A DNA stretch of 64,000 nucleotides from Rugamonas violacea (GCF_016461825.1 NZ_JAEMNU010000049.1:38765-102764); one strand, 5' to 3'; positions 1 through 9,855 are shown, counted from the first letter of the stretch. Numbers and translations are program-made. Notes: generated by a model from the letters alone, not told the origin.

Positions 1-204
1 CGGCGCGGCGGCGTCGCTCGAGAAGCTCGGCTCCTGGCGCACCAACGGCGCCTCGCCGGCGCGCATCAGCACGTCGTCGTGGTCGGACGAAAAGGCCCGT
101 TCGACGCTCTTCTTGGCCTTGTGCTCCTGCCACTTGTTGTAGGAAAAAACGCCGACGATGAAAACGCCGCCGGCCGCCATTAAACTCAATTGGAGATCTG
201 TCAT
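1..204 (-). CDS. zipA: Cell division protein ZipA, N-terminal part (cut by window edge)
   Basis: Only the first 68 codons are present; the gene continues beyond base 1. The protein opens with MTDLQLSLMAAGG, followed by a single membrane segment (about residues 5-21) and then a basic, charged stretch (NKWQEHKAKK). This is the usual start of ZipA, the inner-membrane anchor that tethers FtsZ at the division site. The ATG overlaps the TGA of smc (shared ATGA), so the two genes are translationally coupled; smc-zipA is a common order in Burkholderiales. The C-terminal FtsZ-binding domain is outside the window, so the identification rests on the N-terminus and the neighbour. Confidence 0.8.
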   Translation of the reverse strand, partial: MTDLQLSLMAAGGVFIVGVFSYNKWQEHKAKKSVERAFSSDHDDVLMRAGEAPLVRQEPSFSSDAAAP

Positions 205-3200
205 GCTGCTTGTGCCTCGGAAGCGAAGTGGGCGGCGGACTCCATGTCCACCGCCACGATGCGCGATACGCCCTGCTCCTGCATCGTCACACCGATCAGT
301 TGATTGGCCATCTCCATCGCAATCTTGTTGTGCGAGATGAAGAGGAATTGGGTATGTTCGGACATCCGTTTGACCATCCGACAAAAACGTTCTGTGTTGG
401 CGTCGTCCAGCGGTGCGTCGACCTCGTCGAGCAGGCAGAACGGCGCCGGGTTCAGGCGGAACATGGAGAACACCAGCGCCGTCGCCGTCAGCGCCTTCTC
501 GCCGCCGGACAGCAAATGGATGGTGGCGTTCTTCTTGCCCGGCGGTTGCGCCATGACCTGCACGCCGGAGTCGAGGATCTCGTCGCCGGTCATGATCAGG
601 CGCGCCTGGCCGCCGCCGAAGAGGATCGGGAACAGCTCGGAAAAGTGGCCGTTGACGCGCTCGAAGGTGTCCTGCAACAGCTCGCGGGTCTCCTTATCGA
701 TCTTGTGGATCGCGTCCTGCAAGGTGTTGATCGCCTCGTTCAGGTCGGCGTTCTGGGCGTCGAGGAAGTTCTTCCGCTCGGACGCCTGCGACAGCTCGTC
801 GAGCGCCGCCAGGTTGACCGCGCCCAGGCCGGCGATGGCGTTGCCCAGCCGGGTCACCTCGCCCTGCAGATAGGACGGTTTCAAATCGGGATGCAGCTTG
901 CCGGCCAGCGCCGCCTCGTCGGCCGCCACCTCCAGCAACTGGGCGGCGAACTGCTCCTGGTTCAGGCGCGCGGCCTGCTCCTTGAGCTGCATCTCCATGA
1001 TCTTGTCGCGCTGCGGTTGCAGGCTGCGCTCGGACTGCATGCGCGCCTCCTCGGCGCCGCGCAGCTGCTGGGTGATCTGGTCGAGTTCGTGGCGCGCGTC
1101 CGACAGCGCCGTCTCCTGCTCGGTGCGACGCTGCAGCAGGTCTTGCAGGCCGTCGGCGGCGGCGCCCGATTCCAGGTTGGCCAGCTCCTGCTGGCCGGCC
1201 AGCAGGCTGCCGGCCACTTGCGCCGCCTGGGTGGTGGCGGTGGCGATGCTGCGGCGCAGCTCGTCGATCTTGCTGCGCCCGCTCTTCTCGGCGAACTGCG
1301 CCTCCTGCGCCTTGCGTTCGAGCTCGCGCAGCGACTCGCGCGCGTCGGCCAGGCGCTGCTCCATTTGCAGGAACAGCGTTTGGCCGTCCTCGTGGGCGCC
1401 CTGCAAATCGCCGAGCGCCATGTCGAGCTGTTCGAACTTCTCCTCCGACTCCATCTTGGCCTGCATCTGCTCGGCCTCCTGGGCGGCGATTTCGGCCAGG
1501 TCGGCGGCGATCTGGCCGCTGCGCTGGTTGAAGCGGGCCTCGACCTCGGACAGCTTGACCACGTCGATCTGCAAGCTGTGCACGGCCTGGGTCAGGCTTT
1601 GGCTCTTGGCGCGCAGCTCGGCCAATTGGCGCGTGTTGTGCGACAGCGCCGCCTCGGCGCGCACCGAACGGGCGCGCGCCTCGTCGGCCAGCATCTGCTG
1701 GGCGCGCAACTGCTTGGTGAGGTTGTCGATGTCCTGCTGGCGACCGAGCATGCCGTCCTGCTCCGAGTCGGCGGCGTAGAAGCGCACGCTGGACTGGCTG
1801 ATGACGTGGCCCTGGCGCGTGACGAAGCAGGCGCCGGCCGGCAGATTGCCGCGCTCGGCGAAGCCGGCGGCGGCATCCTCGGCCAGGTAGACGTTGTGCA
1901 GCCAGTCCTGCAGCAGGCCGCGCAGGCCGGGATCGTTCAGCTTCAACAGGGTCAAAAACGGCTTCAGGCCGGACGGCTCGGCGAGCGGCGCCGGCGCTGT
2001 GCTGGCCGGCGCGTACAGCGCCAGCTTGGCCGGCGGCGCGTCGTTGAAGAAGGCCTTGGCCCAGTCGATGTTCGACAATTGCAGCGCCGAGGTGCGCTCG
2101 CGCAGCACCGCCTCCAGCGCGGTCTCCCAGCCGGCCTCGATCTGCAGCTTCTGCCACAGGCGCGGCAGACCATCGAGCTCGTGTTTTTGCAGCCATGGCT
2201 GGACCTTGCCCTGGCTCTGCACCCGTTCCTGCATCTGGCGCAGCGCGTTCAGCCGCGCCTCCAGTTGCGCGTTGGCGGTCGTCTCGGCGTTGACCTGGGC
2301 CTGCGCCGCCTGGCGCTCCTGCTCCAGCAAGGGCTGCTGTTCCAGCGCCTCTTCCAAATGGTAGCCCTGCTCCTCCAGCGCCTGCTGTTTCTCCTCCAGT
2401 TGTAGCTTGAGGTTGGCCAGATGGCTGCTGTCGGGCAGGTTCAAACCGTTCTTTTCCTGCTGCAGGCGCTCGCGCCGCGTCGCCAGGCCGGACAGGATGT
2501 TCGAGGCGTTGCGCTGGTGCGCCGACTCCAGCTCAAGCTGCTGCTGCGCCTGCATGATGCGGCCGCGCGACTCGCTGCTGCGCTCCTGCCCGGCGCGCCA
2601 GGCGGCGTCCAGCGCCGGCAGCGACTCGGCCTTCTGCTCGGCCATCATCTGCGACTGCTCGACCTTGGCGGCCAGCTCCTCCAGATTGAACTCGGCCTCC
2701 TCGATCTGCTCGGCGTATTCCTGCGCCTGGTTCTGCCACTGGTCGCGCTGGGCGGCCAGGGTGGCCAGCTGGTTTTGCAGGCGGCTGCGCGACTCCAGCA
2801 CGAACTTGATCTGCGCCTCCAGGCTGCCGATCTCGGCGTTGGTCTGGTACAGATGGCCCTGCGCCTGGTGCAGCCGGTCGCCGACGGCGAAGTGGGCCTG
2901 GCGCATCTGTTCGAGCGACAGCTCGACGTGGCGCAGCTTGGCGGTCTGCTCCTCCAGGTCGGTCTGGGCCTGCTCCATGTCGCGGAAGCAGCGCTTCTGC
3001 TCGCCCTCGGCCTCGTTCTTGCGCAGCAGCCAGAGCAGCTTCTGCTTCTCGTCCTGGTCGGCCTGCATGCTGTGGAATTTGTTGGCGACGACGGCCTGGG
3101 CTTCCAGCTTCTCCAGGTTGGCGTTCAGCTCGCGCAGGATGTCGTCGACCCGCAGCAGGTTCTCGCGCGTGTCGTTGAGCCGGTTCTCCGTCTCGCGGCG

Positions 3201-3728
3201 GCGCTCCTTGTACTTCGACACGCCGGCCGCCTCCTCCAGGAAGACGCGCAGCTCCTCCGGGCGCGACTCGATGATGCGCGAGATCATGCCCTGGCCGATG
3301 ATGGCGTAGGCGCGCGGCCCCAGGCCGGTGCCGAGGAAGATGTCCTGGATGTCGCGCCGGCGCACCGGCTGGCCGTTGATGTAGTAGGTCGAGGTGCCGT
3401 CGCGCGTCAAGGTGCGCTTGACGGCGATCTCGGCGTACTGGCCCCACTGGCCGGCGGCCTTGCCGTCGTTGTTGTCGAACACCAGCTCGACCGAGGCGCG
3501 GCCGGCCGGCTTGCGGTGGGTCGAGCCGTTGAAGATGACGTCCTGCATCGACTCGCCGCGCAGCTCCGAGGCTTTCGACTCGCCCAGCACCCAGCGCACG
3601 GCATCGATGATGTTCGACTTGCCGCAGCCATTGGGACCGACCACGCCGACCAGCTGACCCGGCACCTGGAAATTGGTGGGATCGACGAAAGACTTAAATC
3701 CCGACAATTTGATGGAAGAGAGACGCAC
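201..3728 (-). CDS. smc: Chromosome partition protein Smc
   Basis: Structural maintenance of chromosomes ATPase of 1175 residues, the normal size. The N-terminal head has the Walker A motif GPNGCGKSN (about residues 31-39). Two long Gln/Glu/Ala-rich coiled coils flank a hinge at about residues 510-650. The C-terminal head has the signature LLSGGEKA and Walker B LLDEVDAPLD. Smc dimers with ScpA/ScpB condense and segregate the chromosome. The start is GTG, giving MRLSSIKLSGFKSF, the conserved Smc beginning; no strong Shine-Dalgarno is visible. Its stop overlaps the zipA start. The long open frames on the other strand here are products of codon bias. Confidence 0.97.
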   Translation of the reverse strand: MRLSSIKLSGFKSFVDPTNFQVPGQLVGVVGPNGCGKSNIIDAVRWVLGESKASELRGESMQDVIFNGSTHRKPAGRASVELVFDNNDGKAAGQWGQYAEIAVKRTLTRDGTSTYYINGQPVRRRDIQDIFLGTGLGPRAYAIIGQGMISRIIESRPEELRVFLEEAAGVSKYKERRRETENRLNDTRENLLRVDDILRELNANLEKLEAQAVVANKFHSMQADQDEKQKLLWLLRKNEAEGEQKRCFRDMEQAQTDLEEQTAKLRHVELSLEQMRQAHFAVGDRLHQAQGHLYQTNAEIGSLEAQIKFVLESRSRLQNQLATLAAQRDQWQNQAQEYAEQIEEAEFNLEELAAKVEQSQMMAEQKAESLPALDAAWRAGQERSSESRGRIMQAQQQLELESAHQRNASNILSGLATRRERLQQEKNGLNLPDSSHLANLKLQLEEKQQALEEQGYHLEEALEQQPLLEQERQAAQAQVNAETTANAQLEARLNALRQMQERVQSQGKVQPWLQKHELDGLPRLWQKLQIEAGWETALEAVLRERTSALQLSNIDWAKAFFNDAPPAKLALYAPASTAPAPLAEPSGLKPFLTLLKLNDPGLRGLLQDWLHNVYLAEDAAAGFAERGNLPAGACFVTRQGHVISQSSVRFYAADSEQDGMLGRQQDIDNLTKQLRAQQMLADEARARSVRAEAALSHNTRQLAELRAKSQSLTQAVHSLQIDVVKLSEVEARFNQRSGQIAADLAEIAAQEAEQMQAKMESEEKFEQLDMALGDLQGAHEDGQTLFLQMEQRLADARESLRELERKAQEAQFAEKSGRSKIDELRRSIATATTQAAQVAGSLLAGQQELANLESGAAADGLQDLLQRRTEQETALSDARHELDQITQQLRGAEEARMQSERSLQPQRDKIMEMQLKEQAARLNQEQFAAQLLEVAADEAALAGKLHPDLKPSYLQGEVTRLGNAIAGLGAVNLAALDELSQASERKNFLDAQNADLNEAINTLQDAIHKIDKETRELLQDTFERVNGHFSELFPILFGGGQARLIMTGDEILDSGVQVMAQPPGKKNATIHLLSGGEKALTATALVFSMFRLNPAPFCLLDEVDAPLDDANTERFCRMVKRMSEHTQFLFISHNKIAMEMANQLIGVTMQEQGVSRIVAVDMESAAHFASEAQAA

Positions 3729-3847
3729 GTTGTTTAGGGTTCTACGCCAGGACTGGCCTTAGGGGAAAGAAAAGTGGCTAATCATACCATTTCATGGACC
3801 AAATCAGGCCAAAAACAGCCCAAACGCGCGCCCGGCCGGCGCCCCGC

Positions 3848-4480
3848 TCAGCGGCCGGCGTGGGTCAACTGCATCCGCCCCCACATGTGGCGCGTGAAGG
3901 GCTCGTCGCGGCCGGACAAATACAGCGCCAGGCCGGTCATCCACTCCTCGGTCGGCACCGGCTCCAGGCGCGGCGTCATCAACAGGATGGGCAGGCACAG
4001 CGCCACCAGCACCCGGCTCAGCGCCATCGACGGCACCAGGCTGGCCTGGCGGATGAAGACGGCGGCCACGGCCAGGCCGAGCAGGCTGCCGCTCACCACC
4101 TCGGACACCGAGTGGGCCCGCACCTCAAGCCGGGAGACGCCGATCAACAGCGCCAGCACCACGCCGGCCAGCACGGCCATGCGCTGCAGCGACGCGCCGG
4201 CGTGGCGCAGGGCCAGGTAGGCGGCCACCGGATAGACGGCGCCGGCGCGCATGGCGTGGCCACTGATGCCGCCGAACTCCAGCGACGCCGAGCCGATGCC
4301 CCAGCCGATGAAGGCCACCTTGGTCAGCACCACCATCGCCATGCCGAGGCCGAAGCAGCAGCACCAGGACAGCGTCAGGCGCCAGGATTTGCCGGCCAGC
4401 AGCCAGCCGGCGATGGCGATGCCCAAGGGACCGGTGACGGACAGGCCACCCAACACGCTCAAAAAATGCCACCAGTTCAT
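3848..4480 (-). CDS. PAP2-superfamily-like integral membrane protein
   Basis: A 210-residue, strongly hydrophobic protein with about six membrane segments. It carries two of the three PAP2 (type 2 phosphatidic acid phosphatase) motifs: SGH at residues 73-75 and the SR...H block at 116-123. The first motif (Lys-x6-Arg-Pro) is not recognisable, and the last acidic position of motif three is Glu127 instead of Asp. It may dephosphorylate a lipid or isoprenoid phosphate, but the missing first motif leaves activity uncertain. I chose the ATG at 4480 because GGACCTT lies just upstream; an in-frame start 17 codons earlier is possible. It stands alone between smc and the DUF1631 gene, on the same strand. 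Confidence 0.7.
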   Translation of the reverse strand: MNWWHFLSVLGGLSVTGPLGIAIAGWLLAGKSWRLTLSWCCCFGLGMAMVVLTKVAFIGWGIGSASLEFGGISGHAMRAGAVYPVAAYLALRHAGASLQRMAVLAGVVLALLIGVSRLEVRAHSVSEVVSGSLLGLAVAAVFIRQASLVPSMALSRVLVALCLPILLMTPRLEPVPTEEWMTGLALYLSGRDEPFTRHMWGRMQLTHAGR

Positions 4481-4647
4481 AAGGTCCAGTAAGAAAATTG
4501 CCAACGGGCAGAAGATTGTCGATGCCGCCAAGCCGATTCCCGGCGTGTTTTTTGCGGCGCAGCATCATTGAACCACATCTTCCCGCATTTTACCGAATAG
4601 TGCGCGTGGGAAATGTTATTTTTGAAGGGCGACGGCGCCCCGGCCGC

Positions 4648-7185
4648 TCAGGCCGAACGGCGCGCGGCGGCCGGCTCGGCATCCGCATCGGCATCGGCGC
4701 CGGCATCGTTGCCGGCGACACCGGCCAGCGCCCGGCTCAGCGCCAGGCCGACCACGCCGTCGGCCCGCTGGACCTGCACGCCGTGCGCGCGGAAGCGCTC
4801 CTCCAGCGCCGCGCCGGCCATCGAAAACGCCTCCTGCCGCGTCGCGGTGGCGAAGATGTACAAGGTGCGCAGAGGGCTGATCCAGGCCAGCTTGACCTTG
4901 CGCCGGGTGCCGTCCGGCTGCTCGAAGGCCAGCCACATGCCGCGCGCCAGCGCCGCCACCTCGGCACTGGCCTCGGCCGCCAAGGCCGCCTCGGCGTCGG
5001 CCGCCGCCGTGTCGGCCGCCGCACCAAGCGGCGCGCCGCTCGACGCCGACGACGCGGACGATTCTGCCGATTCGGACGATGGCGACGCGCCCGACGAAGC
5101 CGACCAAGTCGCCGCTTGCGCCGCCGCTTGCGCCGACTCCTGCTCCGCCTGCCGCGCCGCGCGCCGCTCGGCCGACTGGCGCGCCGCCTGCATGGCCAGT
5201 TCGAGCTGGCGCTCGGCGCTGATGTCGAGCGGCGCGCGGACGATCGAGGCGTGGCACTCGGCCAGCTCGGCGAAGAACTGCAAGCGCTCGGCGTCGCGCC
5301 AATGAATGATGTCTAGCCATTTGTTGAGCGTGGCCAGCAGGTCGGGCAGCAGGCCGATCAGACGCTTGCGCTCGTCGGCGCCCAGCTTGGGCTTGACGCT
5401 CCAGATCAGCTGGTCCATCGCCAGGGTGGCGTTGCGCACCGCGCCCGGCTTGTCGTCCTCGACGCTGTAGGCGATGGTCAACACGTCGACCCATTTGTTT
5501 TCGAGGAATGCTTCGAGCACCGCCACCACTTCGCCGCTGCCCAGGCGCAGCGCCACCGCGCCCTTGGCCTGCTGGCCGGCCTGGGCCAGCTTCTCCTGCT
5601 TGAGCGCGGCGGCCACCGGCACCGCCAGCGCGCTGGCGGCGGCGCTCTCCTCGGCCCGCACCGAGGCCTCCAGCTCGTCGACGGCGGCGGCGAACACGGC
5701 ACGCTCGTCGGCGTCGTCGCGGCCGACCCGGTCGACGCTGCGCCGCATCGCCTGGAACAGCGGATCGTCCGGACCACGGCGCCGCTCCCAACCGAGCCGC
5801 GACAACAGCTCGATCAGGCGCCGCGCCGGATGCTCCTCCTGGAAGAAGAAGTCGCGGTCGACCAGGGCCGCCTTCAACACGGGAATCTGCAGCAGGTGGA
5901 TCAGGTCGCGGATCTCCTGGGCGATGTTCTGGTCGCCGAACACGGTTTCAAAGATCGCCGCCAGCAGGTCGATGGTGCTCTCGTCGGCGCGCGACAGGCT
6001 GCCGCGCGGCAGGCTGTCCTTGATGCCGGGCAGGTAGAACACCTTGGCCGAGCCGGCCTTGCGCTCGCTGCCGGCGGCGCCGGCGCTGGCGCCCGTTCCA
6101 GCGGCGCCGGCAGCGGCACCGTCCGCACCGTCCGCACCATCCGCACGATCCGCACAACCGGCACCACCGGCGCCGGCGACAAAGCCAGCGGCCGCCGGCA
6201 GCGGCATGGCGCGCTGCAGCTGCGCCAGATAACTGAGCAGCGGCCGCTTGGCGCCGGCCAGCGTCTGCCGTTGCGCGACGTGGTTGTCCTGGCCCGGATG
6301 GAAGCCCTCGGCGGCGCCCTGGCGCCACGGCCGGCCGCCGCCCGGAGGCAGGTTCGGCAGGTCGGGAATGCTCATGTCGAAGGCCTCGGCGAGGGCGTCG
6401 TCGTCGGCGCCGGCGGAGAAGAACTGGCGCAACTGCTGCGCCAACGCGGCCGGATTGGCGCGCGGCCGCGCCGCCGGACGGGCCGGCGCGTCGGTCTTGC
6501 GCTCGCGCGAGCCGTTCGCCGCGCCGGGCAACACGCCCTTGCGCTGCAACGCCAGGTTGAGGGCGTCGAGCATCGGCGCGAGTTCGAAGAACAGGCCGGG
6601 TTTGCACAGTGGCGTGAGCAGCTGGTTCAGATCGGCGTCGGGCGCGAACTCGGCCCAGCTGGCGTGCAGCGCCCGCATCAACACCTCGGGCCGGAACGGG
6701 TTCTGCCCGCCACGCAGGATGTCGCGCTCGAACAGGAAGGCCAGGCGCACGCTCAAGGTCTGCAAGGCGTCGGCGTGCAGCAGCTCGAAGGGCTTGCACA
6801 AGGTGCCCAGCGCCACCCGGTTGTCCATCTCCTCGTAGGGCACCAGGCCGAGCGGCTGGGCGCCCTGCTGGGCGCGCGCCGACGGCGCCGGCGCCAGCTG
6901 GGCCAGGTCCTGCCGCAGCGCGCGCTCGAGCGCGCCGTGGGCCAGGTGGAGGAAGGCGTAATTGCGGTTGCGCAGCAGGTTGCCGGCGCGGATGCGCTGC
7001 TGCAGCGTGCCCGGCTCGCCGTCGCGCGCGTCGATCAGGGCGCCGGCCAGCCGCGTCGCCAGCTCGGGCAGTTGGGCGTTGAGGTGGCTGGTGGCGATGC
7101 CGATCAACTCTTCGAGCAGGGCGTGGCGCGGCGAGACCGGTTTGGACGGCGTTGACGGCGCGATGCTCGGCGGGGAAGAAATCAT
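4648..7185 (-). CDS. DUF1631 family protein with C-terminal PilZ-like stretch
   Basis: An 845-residue cytoplasmic protein that I recognise as DUF1631, a family common in beta- and gammaproteobacteria and without a settled biochemical role. The helical N-terminal half includes LRNRNYAFLHLAHGALERAL and the block RKGVLPG. A Gly/Ala/Asp-rich linker (about residues 315-375) is built from short repeats. The C-terminal region (about 745-820) has a beta-rich pattern (MWLAFEQPDGTRRKVKLAWIS) resembling PilZ-like domains, so a link to cyclic-di-GMP signalling is possible but inferred. The end is an Ala/Asp tail. It is monocistronic: a 285-base gap with weak promoter-like sequence separates it from the divergent chemotaxis receptor. 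Confidence 0.75.
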   Translation of the reverse strand: MISSPPSIAPSTPSKPVSPRHALLEELIGIATSHLNAQLPELATRLAGALIDARDGEPGTLQQRIRAGNLLRNRNYAFLHLAHGALERALRQDLAQLAPAPSARAQQGAQPLGLVPYEEMDNRVALGTLCKPFELLHADALQTLSVRLAFLFERDILRGGQNPFRPEVLMRALHASWAEFAPDADLNQLLTPLCKPGLFFELAPMLDALNLALQRKGVLPGAANGSRERKTDAPARPAARPRANPAALAQQLRQFFSAGADDDALAEAFDMSIPDLPNLPPGGGRPWRQGAAEGFHPGQDNHVAQRQTLAGAKRPLLSYLAQLQRAMPLPAAAGFVAGAGGAGCADRADGADGADGAAAGAAGTGASAGAAGSERKAGSAKVFYLPGIKDSLPRGSLSRADESTIDLLAAIFETVFGDQNIAQEIRDLIHLLQIPVLKAALVDRDFFFQEEHPARRLIELLSRLGWERRRGPDDPLFQAMRRSVDRVGRDDADERAVFAAAVDELEASVRAEESAAASALAVPVAAALKQEKLAQAGQQAKGAVALRLGSGEVVAVLEAFLENKWVDVLTIAYSVEDDKPGAVRNATLAMDQLIWSVKPKLGADERKRLIGLLPDLLATLNKWLDIIHWRDAERLQFFAELAECHASIVRAPLDISAERQLELAMQAARQSAERRAARQAEQESAQAAAQAATWSASSGASPSSESAESSASSASSGAPLGAAADTAAADAEAALAAEASAEVAALARGMWLAFEQPDGTRRKVKLAWISPLRTLYIFATATRQEAFSMAGAALEERFRAHGVQVQRADGVVGLALSRALAGVAGNDAGADADADAEPAAARRSA
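6119..6163. repeat. 9-bp tandem repeat inside the DUF1631 gene
   Basis: Five consecutive 9-base units: CCGTCCGCA twice, then CCATCCGCA, CGATCCGCA and CAACCGGCA. On the coding (minus) strand they specify Ala-Asp-Gly type triplets in the linker of the DUF1631 protein. The length is a multiple of three, so copy-number change would lengthen or shorten the linker without a frameshift. Confidence 0.8.
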
Positions 7186-7470
7186 GGTCGGCCTGGCGGC
7201 AGGTGAAGCGCCGCGTTCTGCTGGTTAAAGAAAAGACAAGGCGCGAAGGGAAAGCCGGACTGAGCCTTTATCGCTTCCCTCCATTTTCACACAGCGTTTC
7301 CACATGGCAATAGACAAAGTGAAACAATTGGCGAGATTTTGCCTTTTTTCTGCTTTGAAACACATTGCGCCAACACCGAACCACAGTTGACGCTGCACAA
7401 GAATCAAGCTTGCGCATTGCCTAAGATGACTAGCTGACAGTCCCTTTTCCTCTTTCCGATGAGGTCATCC

Positions 7471-9156
7471 ATGCGTTTCCTGCACAATTTGAAAACCGCC
7501 CACAAGCTGCTCGCGGCGTTCGCCTTCGTCCTCAGTCTGATGGTCTTGCAGGGCGTCGGCTCGATGTCGCGCATGGCCGACCTCGACGAGGCCTCCGGCA
7601 TCATTTCCGGCCGCTGGTTGCCGGCGATCATGACGGTGCTGTCGCTCAAGAACGACCTGCAGGAAGTGCGCAAATGGCAGTCGCAGCACATTCTGGCACG
7701 CAATGCCGAGGGCAGGGAAACCTACCGCGAGAAGCTGCGCGTCGGCATGCTCGCGCTGCGCGACAACAGCGCCCAGTTGACCTCCCAGCAGCAGGAGACC
7801 CAGACGCACGCCTACGCCGCCCGGCTGGAACAGCAGCTGGCCGAGATGTTGCAGGCGCAGACCACCTTGCTGGCCTTGTCGAACGAGGGTAAGACGGACG
7901 CCGCCGTCGAACTCTACAACGGCCCGATGCGACAAGTCTTCTTCGGCATCGCCGAGCAGATCGACAAGCTGGCCGCCTACAACCTCGACGGCAGCCAGCA
8001 GGCGGCGCGCAACGCCAGCGAACTCAGCAAGCAGGCCCATCTGATCACCACCGCCCTGCTGGTCGCCAGCACCGTGCTGGGCGCCGTGCTGGCGCTGTGG
8101 CTGGCCAGCTCCATCGTCGGCCCGCTGCGCGAGGCGGTGGCGATGGCGCGGCGCATCGCCGGCGGCGACCTGAGCACGCGCATCGGGCCGCAGCCGGGCA
8201 ACGAGAGCGGCCAGCTGCTGCTGGCCATGCAGGAGATGAACGACAGCCTGCTGTCGCTGATCGGCGAAGTCGGCCGTGGCACCGGCGTGATCGGCGACGC
8301 CGCCGGCGAGATCGCCAGCGGCAACCAGGACCTGTCCGACCGCACCGAGCAACAGGCCGCCGCGCTGGAGCAAACCGCCGCCTCGATGGAACAGTTGACC
8401 GCCACCGTGCGGCAGAACGCCGAACACGCCGGCCAGGCCAGCGCGCTGGCCGACGCCGCCTCAACGGTGGCCCAGCGCGGCGGCGCCGACGTGCTGCAGA
8501 TGGTCGGCACCATGGCCTCGATCAACACCGCCTCTAAGAAGATCGTCGAGATCATCGGCGTGATCGACGGCATCGCCTTCCAGACGAATATTTTGGCCCT
8601 GAACGCGGCGGTCGAGGCGGCCCGCGCCGGCGAGCAGGGCCGCGGCTTCGCCGTCGTCGCCGCCGAGGTGCGCGGCCTGGCCCAGCGCAGCGCGGCGGCG
8701 GCGCAGGAGATCAAGGTGTTGATCGACGATTCGGTCGGCCAGGTGGTGCACGGCACCGAGCTGGCCGACAAGGCGCGCGCCACCATGGAGCAGGTGGTCG
8801 GCGGCGTGCAGCGGGTCACCGCCATCGTCGGCGAGATCGCCCTGGCCAGCGCCGAGCAGACCGACGGGCTGGCCCAGGTGCACCAGGCGATTTCGGCGAT
8901 GGACCAGACCACCCAGCAGAACGCCGTCCTGGTCAGGCAGGCGGCCGCCGCCGCCGGGGCCATGCGCGAGCAGACCGAGCGCCTGGGCGAGTTGATCGCC
9001 GTGTTCACCGTCGCCGACGGCGCGGCGCCGGCGCGGCGCCGGCCGGACGTGCCGCTGGCGCCACGGCGGCCGGCGGCGGACGGCCAAGCGGCGCCGGGCC
9101 GCCTGCTGCCGCCGCCCGGATGGGACACCGAGGGCGAAAGCCTGGGCCACGCCTGA
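7471..9156 (+). CDS. Methyl-accepting chemotaxis protein (four-helix-bundle type)
   Basis: A 561-residue chemoreceptor. Residues about 10-30 form the first membrane segment, then a helical periplasmic domain of about 160 residues (4HB_MCP type), a second membrane segment at about 190-212 and a HAMP domain to about 265. The cytoplasmic signalling domain follows, with the canonical hairpin tip [20 protein letters not shown] and [15 protein letters not shown] at about 361-404. It feeds ligand binding into the CheA-CheW kinase pathway. The ATG at 7471 is favoured because GAGG lies 7 bases upstream; the ATG at 7459 would add four residues. The C-terminus is Pro/Arg/Ala-rich and ends without a CheR-binding pentapeptide. 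Confidence 0.93.
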   Translation: MRFLHNLKTAHKLLAAFAFVLSLMVLQGVGSMSRMADLDEASGIISGRWLPAIMTVLSLKNDLQEVRKWQSQHILARNAEGRETYREKLRVGMLALRDNSAQLTSQQQETQTHAYAARLEQQLAEMLQAQTTLLALSNEGKTDAAVELYNGPMRQVFFGIAEQIDKLAAYNLDGSQQAARNASELSKQAHLITTALLVASTVLGAVLALWLASSIVGPLREAVAMARRIAGGDLSTRIGPQPGNESGQLLLAMQEMNDSLLSLIGEVGRGTGVIGDAAGEIASGNQDLSDRTEQQAAALEQTAASMEQLTATVRQNAEHAGQASALADAASTVAQRGGADVLQMVGTMASINTASKKIVEIIGVIDGIAFQTNILALNAAVEAARAGEQGRGFAVVAAEVRGLAQRSAAAAQEIKVLIDDSVGQVVHGTELADKARATMEQVVGGVQRVTAIVGEIALASAEQTDGLAQVHQAISAMDQTTQQNAVLVRQAAAAAGAMREQTERLGELIAVFTVADGAAPARRRPDVPLAPRRPAADGQAAPGRLLPPPGWDTEGESLGHA

Positions 9157-9202
9157 GCGCCGGCGCCACGGCGCCACGGCGCCGCCCTCGGCGACCCAGG
9201 CC

Positions 9203-9301
9203 GACCTCAAATCGACCTCGAATCAACCTCAAATCAACCCCAGGTCGACCTCAAATAGCCGCCAGGTCGCGCTCAAACCGCAGTCAAATCGCCGTCAGAT
9301 A
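9203..9301. repeat. Nine 11-bp degenerate tandem repeats
   Basis: Reading from 9203 the sequence divides into nine successive 11-base units of the form GACCTCAAATC, with variants such as GACCTCGAATC, AACCTCAAATC, AACCCCAGGTC and GCAGTCAAATC. The array fills most of the gap between the convergent receptor and ClpP-like genes, and its last unit runs into the stop codon of the latter. The period is close to one helical turn of DNA. Confidence 0.8.
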
Positions 9302-9855
9302 TTGGTGACGCGGATACCCTTGGGCGGCGTGAAATCCTTGACGGCGTCGATCAGCCCCACCCCCAGCGCCTCGGTGGCGGTCAGGTGCAGGTCGGAATAG
9401 GCGTGCACCCGCCAGTGCTCCTCGCTCAGTTGCACGTGCTCGCGCAGGATCTGCTCGGTGCGCGCGTCGTCAGCCTGCAGGCCTTCGACGATGATGCGCA
9501 GCGCGTCCGGCCGCGCGCCGTGCGGCGCGCTGGCGTGCGACTTGTGCACCATGAAACGCGCCGTGTCGCTGGCGTGGCGTTGCCCTCCGGCAAGATAAAG
9601 AATCACCGCGATCGACGCCACCGCGCCGGCGTTGTAGGTGACCACCTTCAGCGGCAGCTTGCTCAGGTAGTTGTACAGGCAGATGCCGTCGCTGACATAG
9701 CCGCCGTTCGACTGGATCAGGATGTGCGCCGTCTCGACGCGGTCCTCGCTCATGTCGGCGACGGCGTCGAAGACGCGCCGCACCATGTCGCTGTTGACGT
9801 CGCCCGCCAAGGTAAACCAACCCTGCCCCGCATATATCGCGTTCTCTTCGCCCAT
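9295..9855 (-). CDS. ClpP-like serine peptidase (stand-alone)
   Basis: A 186-residue protein of the ClpP/crotonase fold. The catalytic triad can be aligned with ClpP: Ser81 in GAVASI, His104 in RFMVHKS and Asp155 in YSDLHLTATEAL, the last followed by the typical GLID. The oxyanion region QSNGGYVSDG (48-57) matches the ClpP NSPGG region with Asn in place of Pro. It is shorter than housekeeping ClpP (about 195-207 residues) and no clpX lies beside it, so it is probably an accessory ClpP-type peptidase with unknown partner. The ATG at 9855 sits behind AGGTGGCACC. Confidence 0.82.
   Translation of the reverse strand: MGEENAIYAGQGWFTLAGDVNSDMVRRVFDAVADMSEDRVETAHILIQSNGGYVSDGICLYNYLSKLPLKVVTYNAGAVASIAVILYLAGGQRHASDTARFMVHKSHASAPHGARPDALRIIVEGLQADDARTEQILREHVQLSEEHWRVHAYSDLHLTATEALGVGLIDAVKDFTPPKGIRVTNI

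Noticed and set aside
210..2405. A 731-codon plus-strand frame opposite smc
   Set aside because: Leu/Gln/Arg/Val-rich mirror of the Smc coiled coil; no start context or family features.
7380..7470. A sigma-28 flagellar promoter before the receptor gene (TCAAG ... GCCTAAGA)
   Set aside because: The two elements resemble the consensus but are spaced about 4 bases too close.
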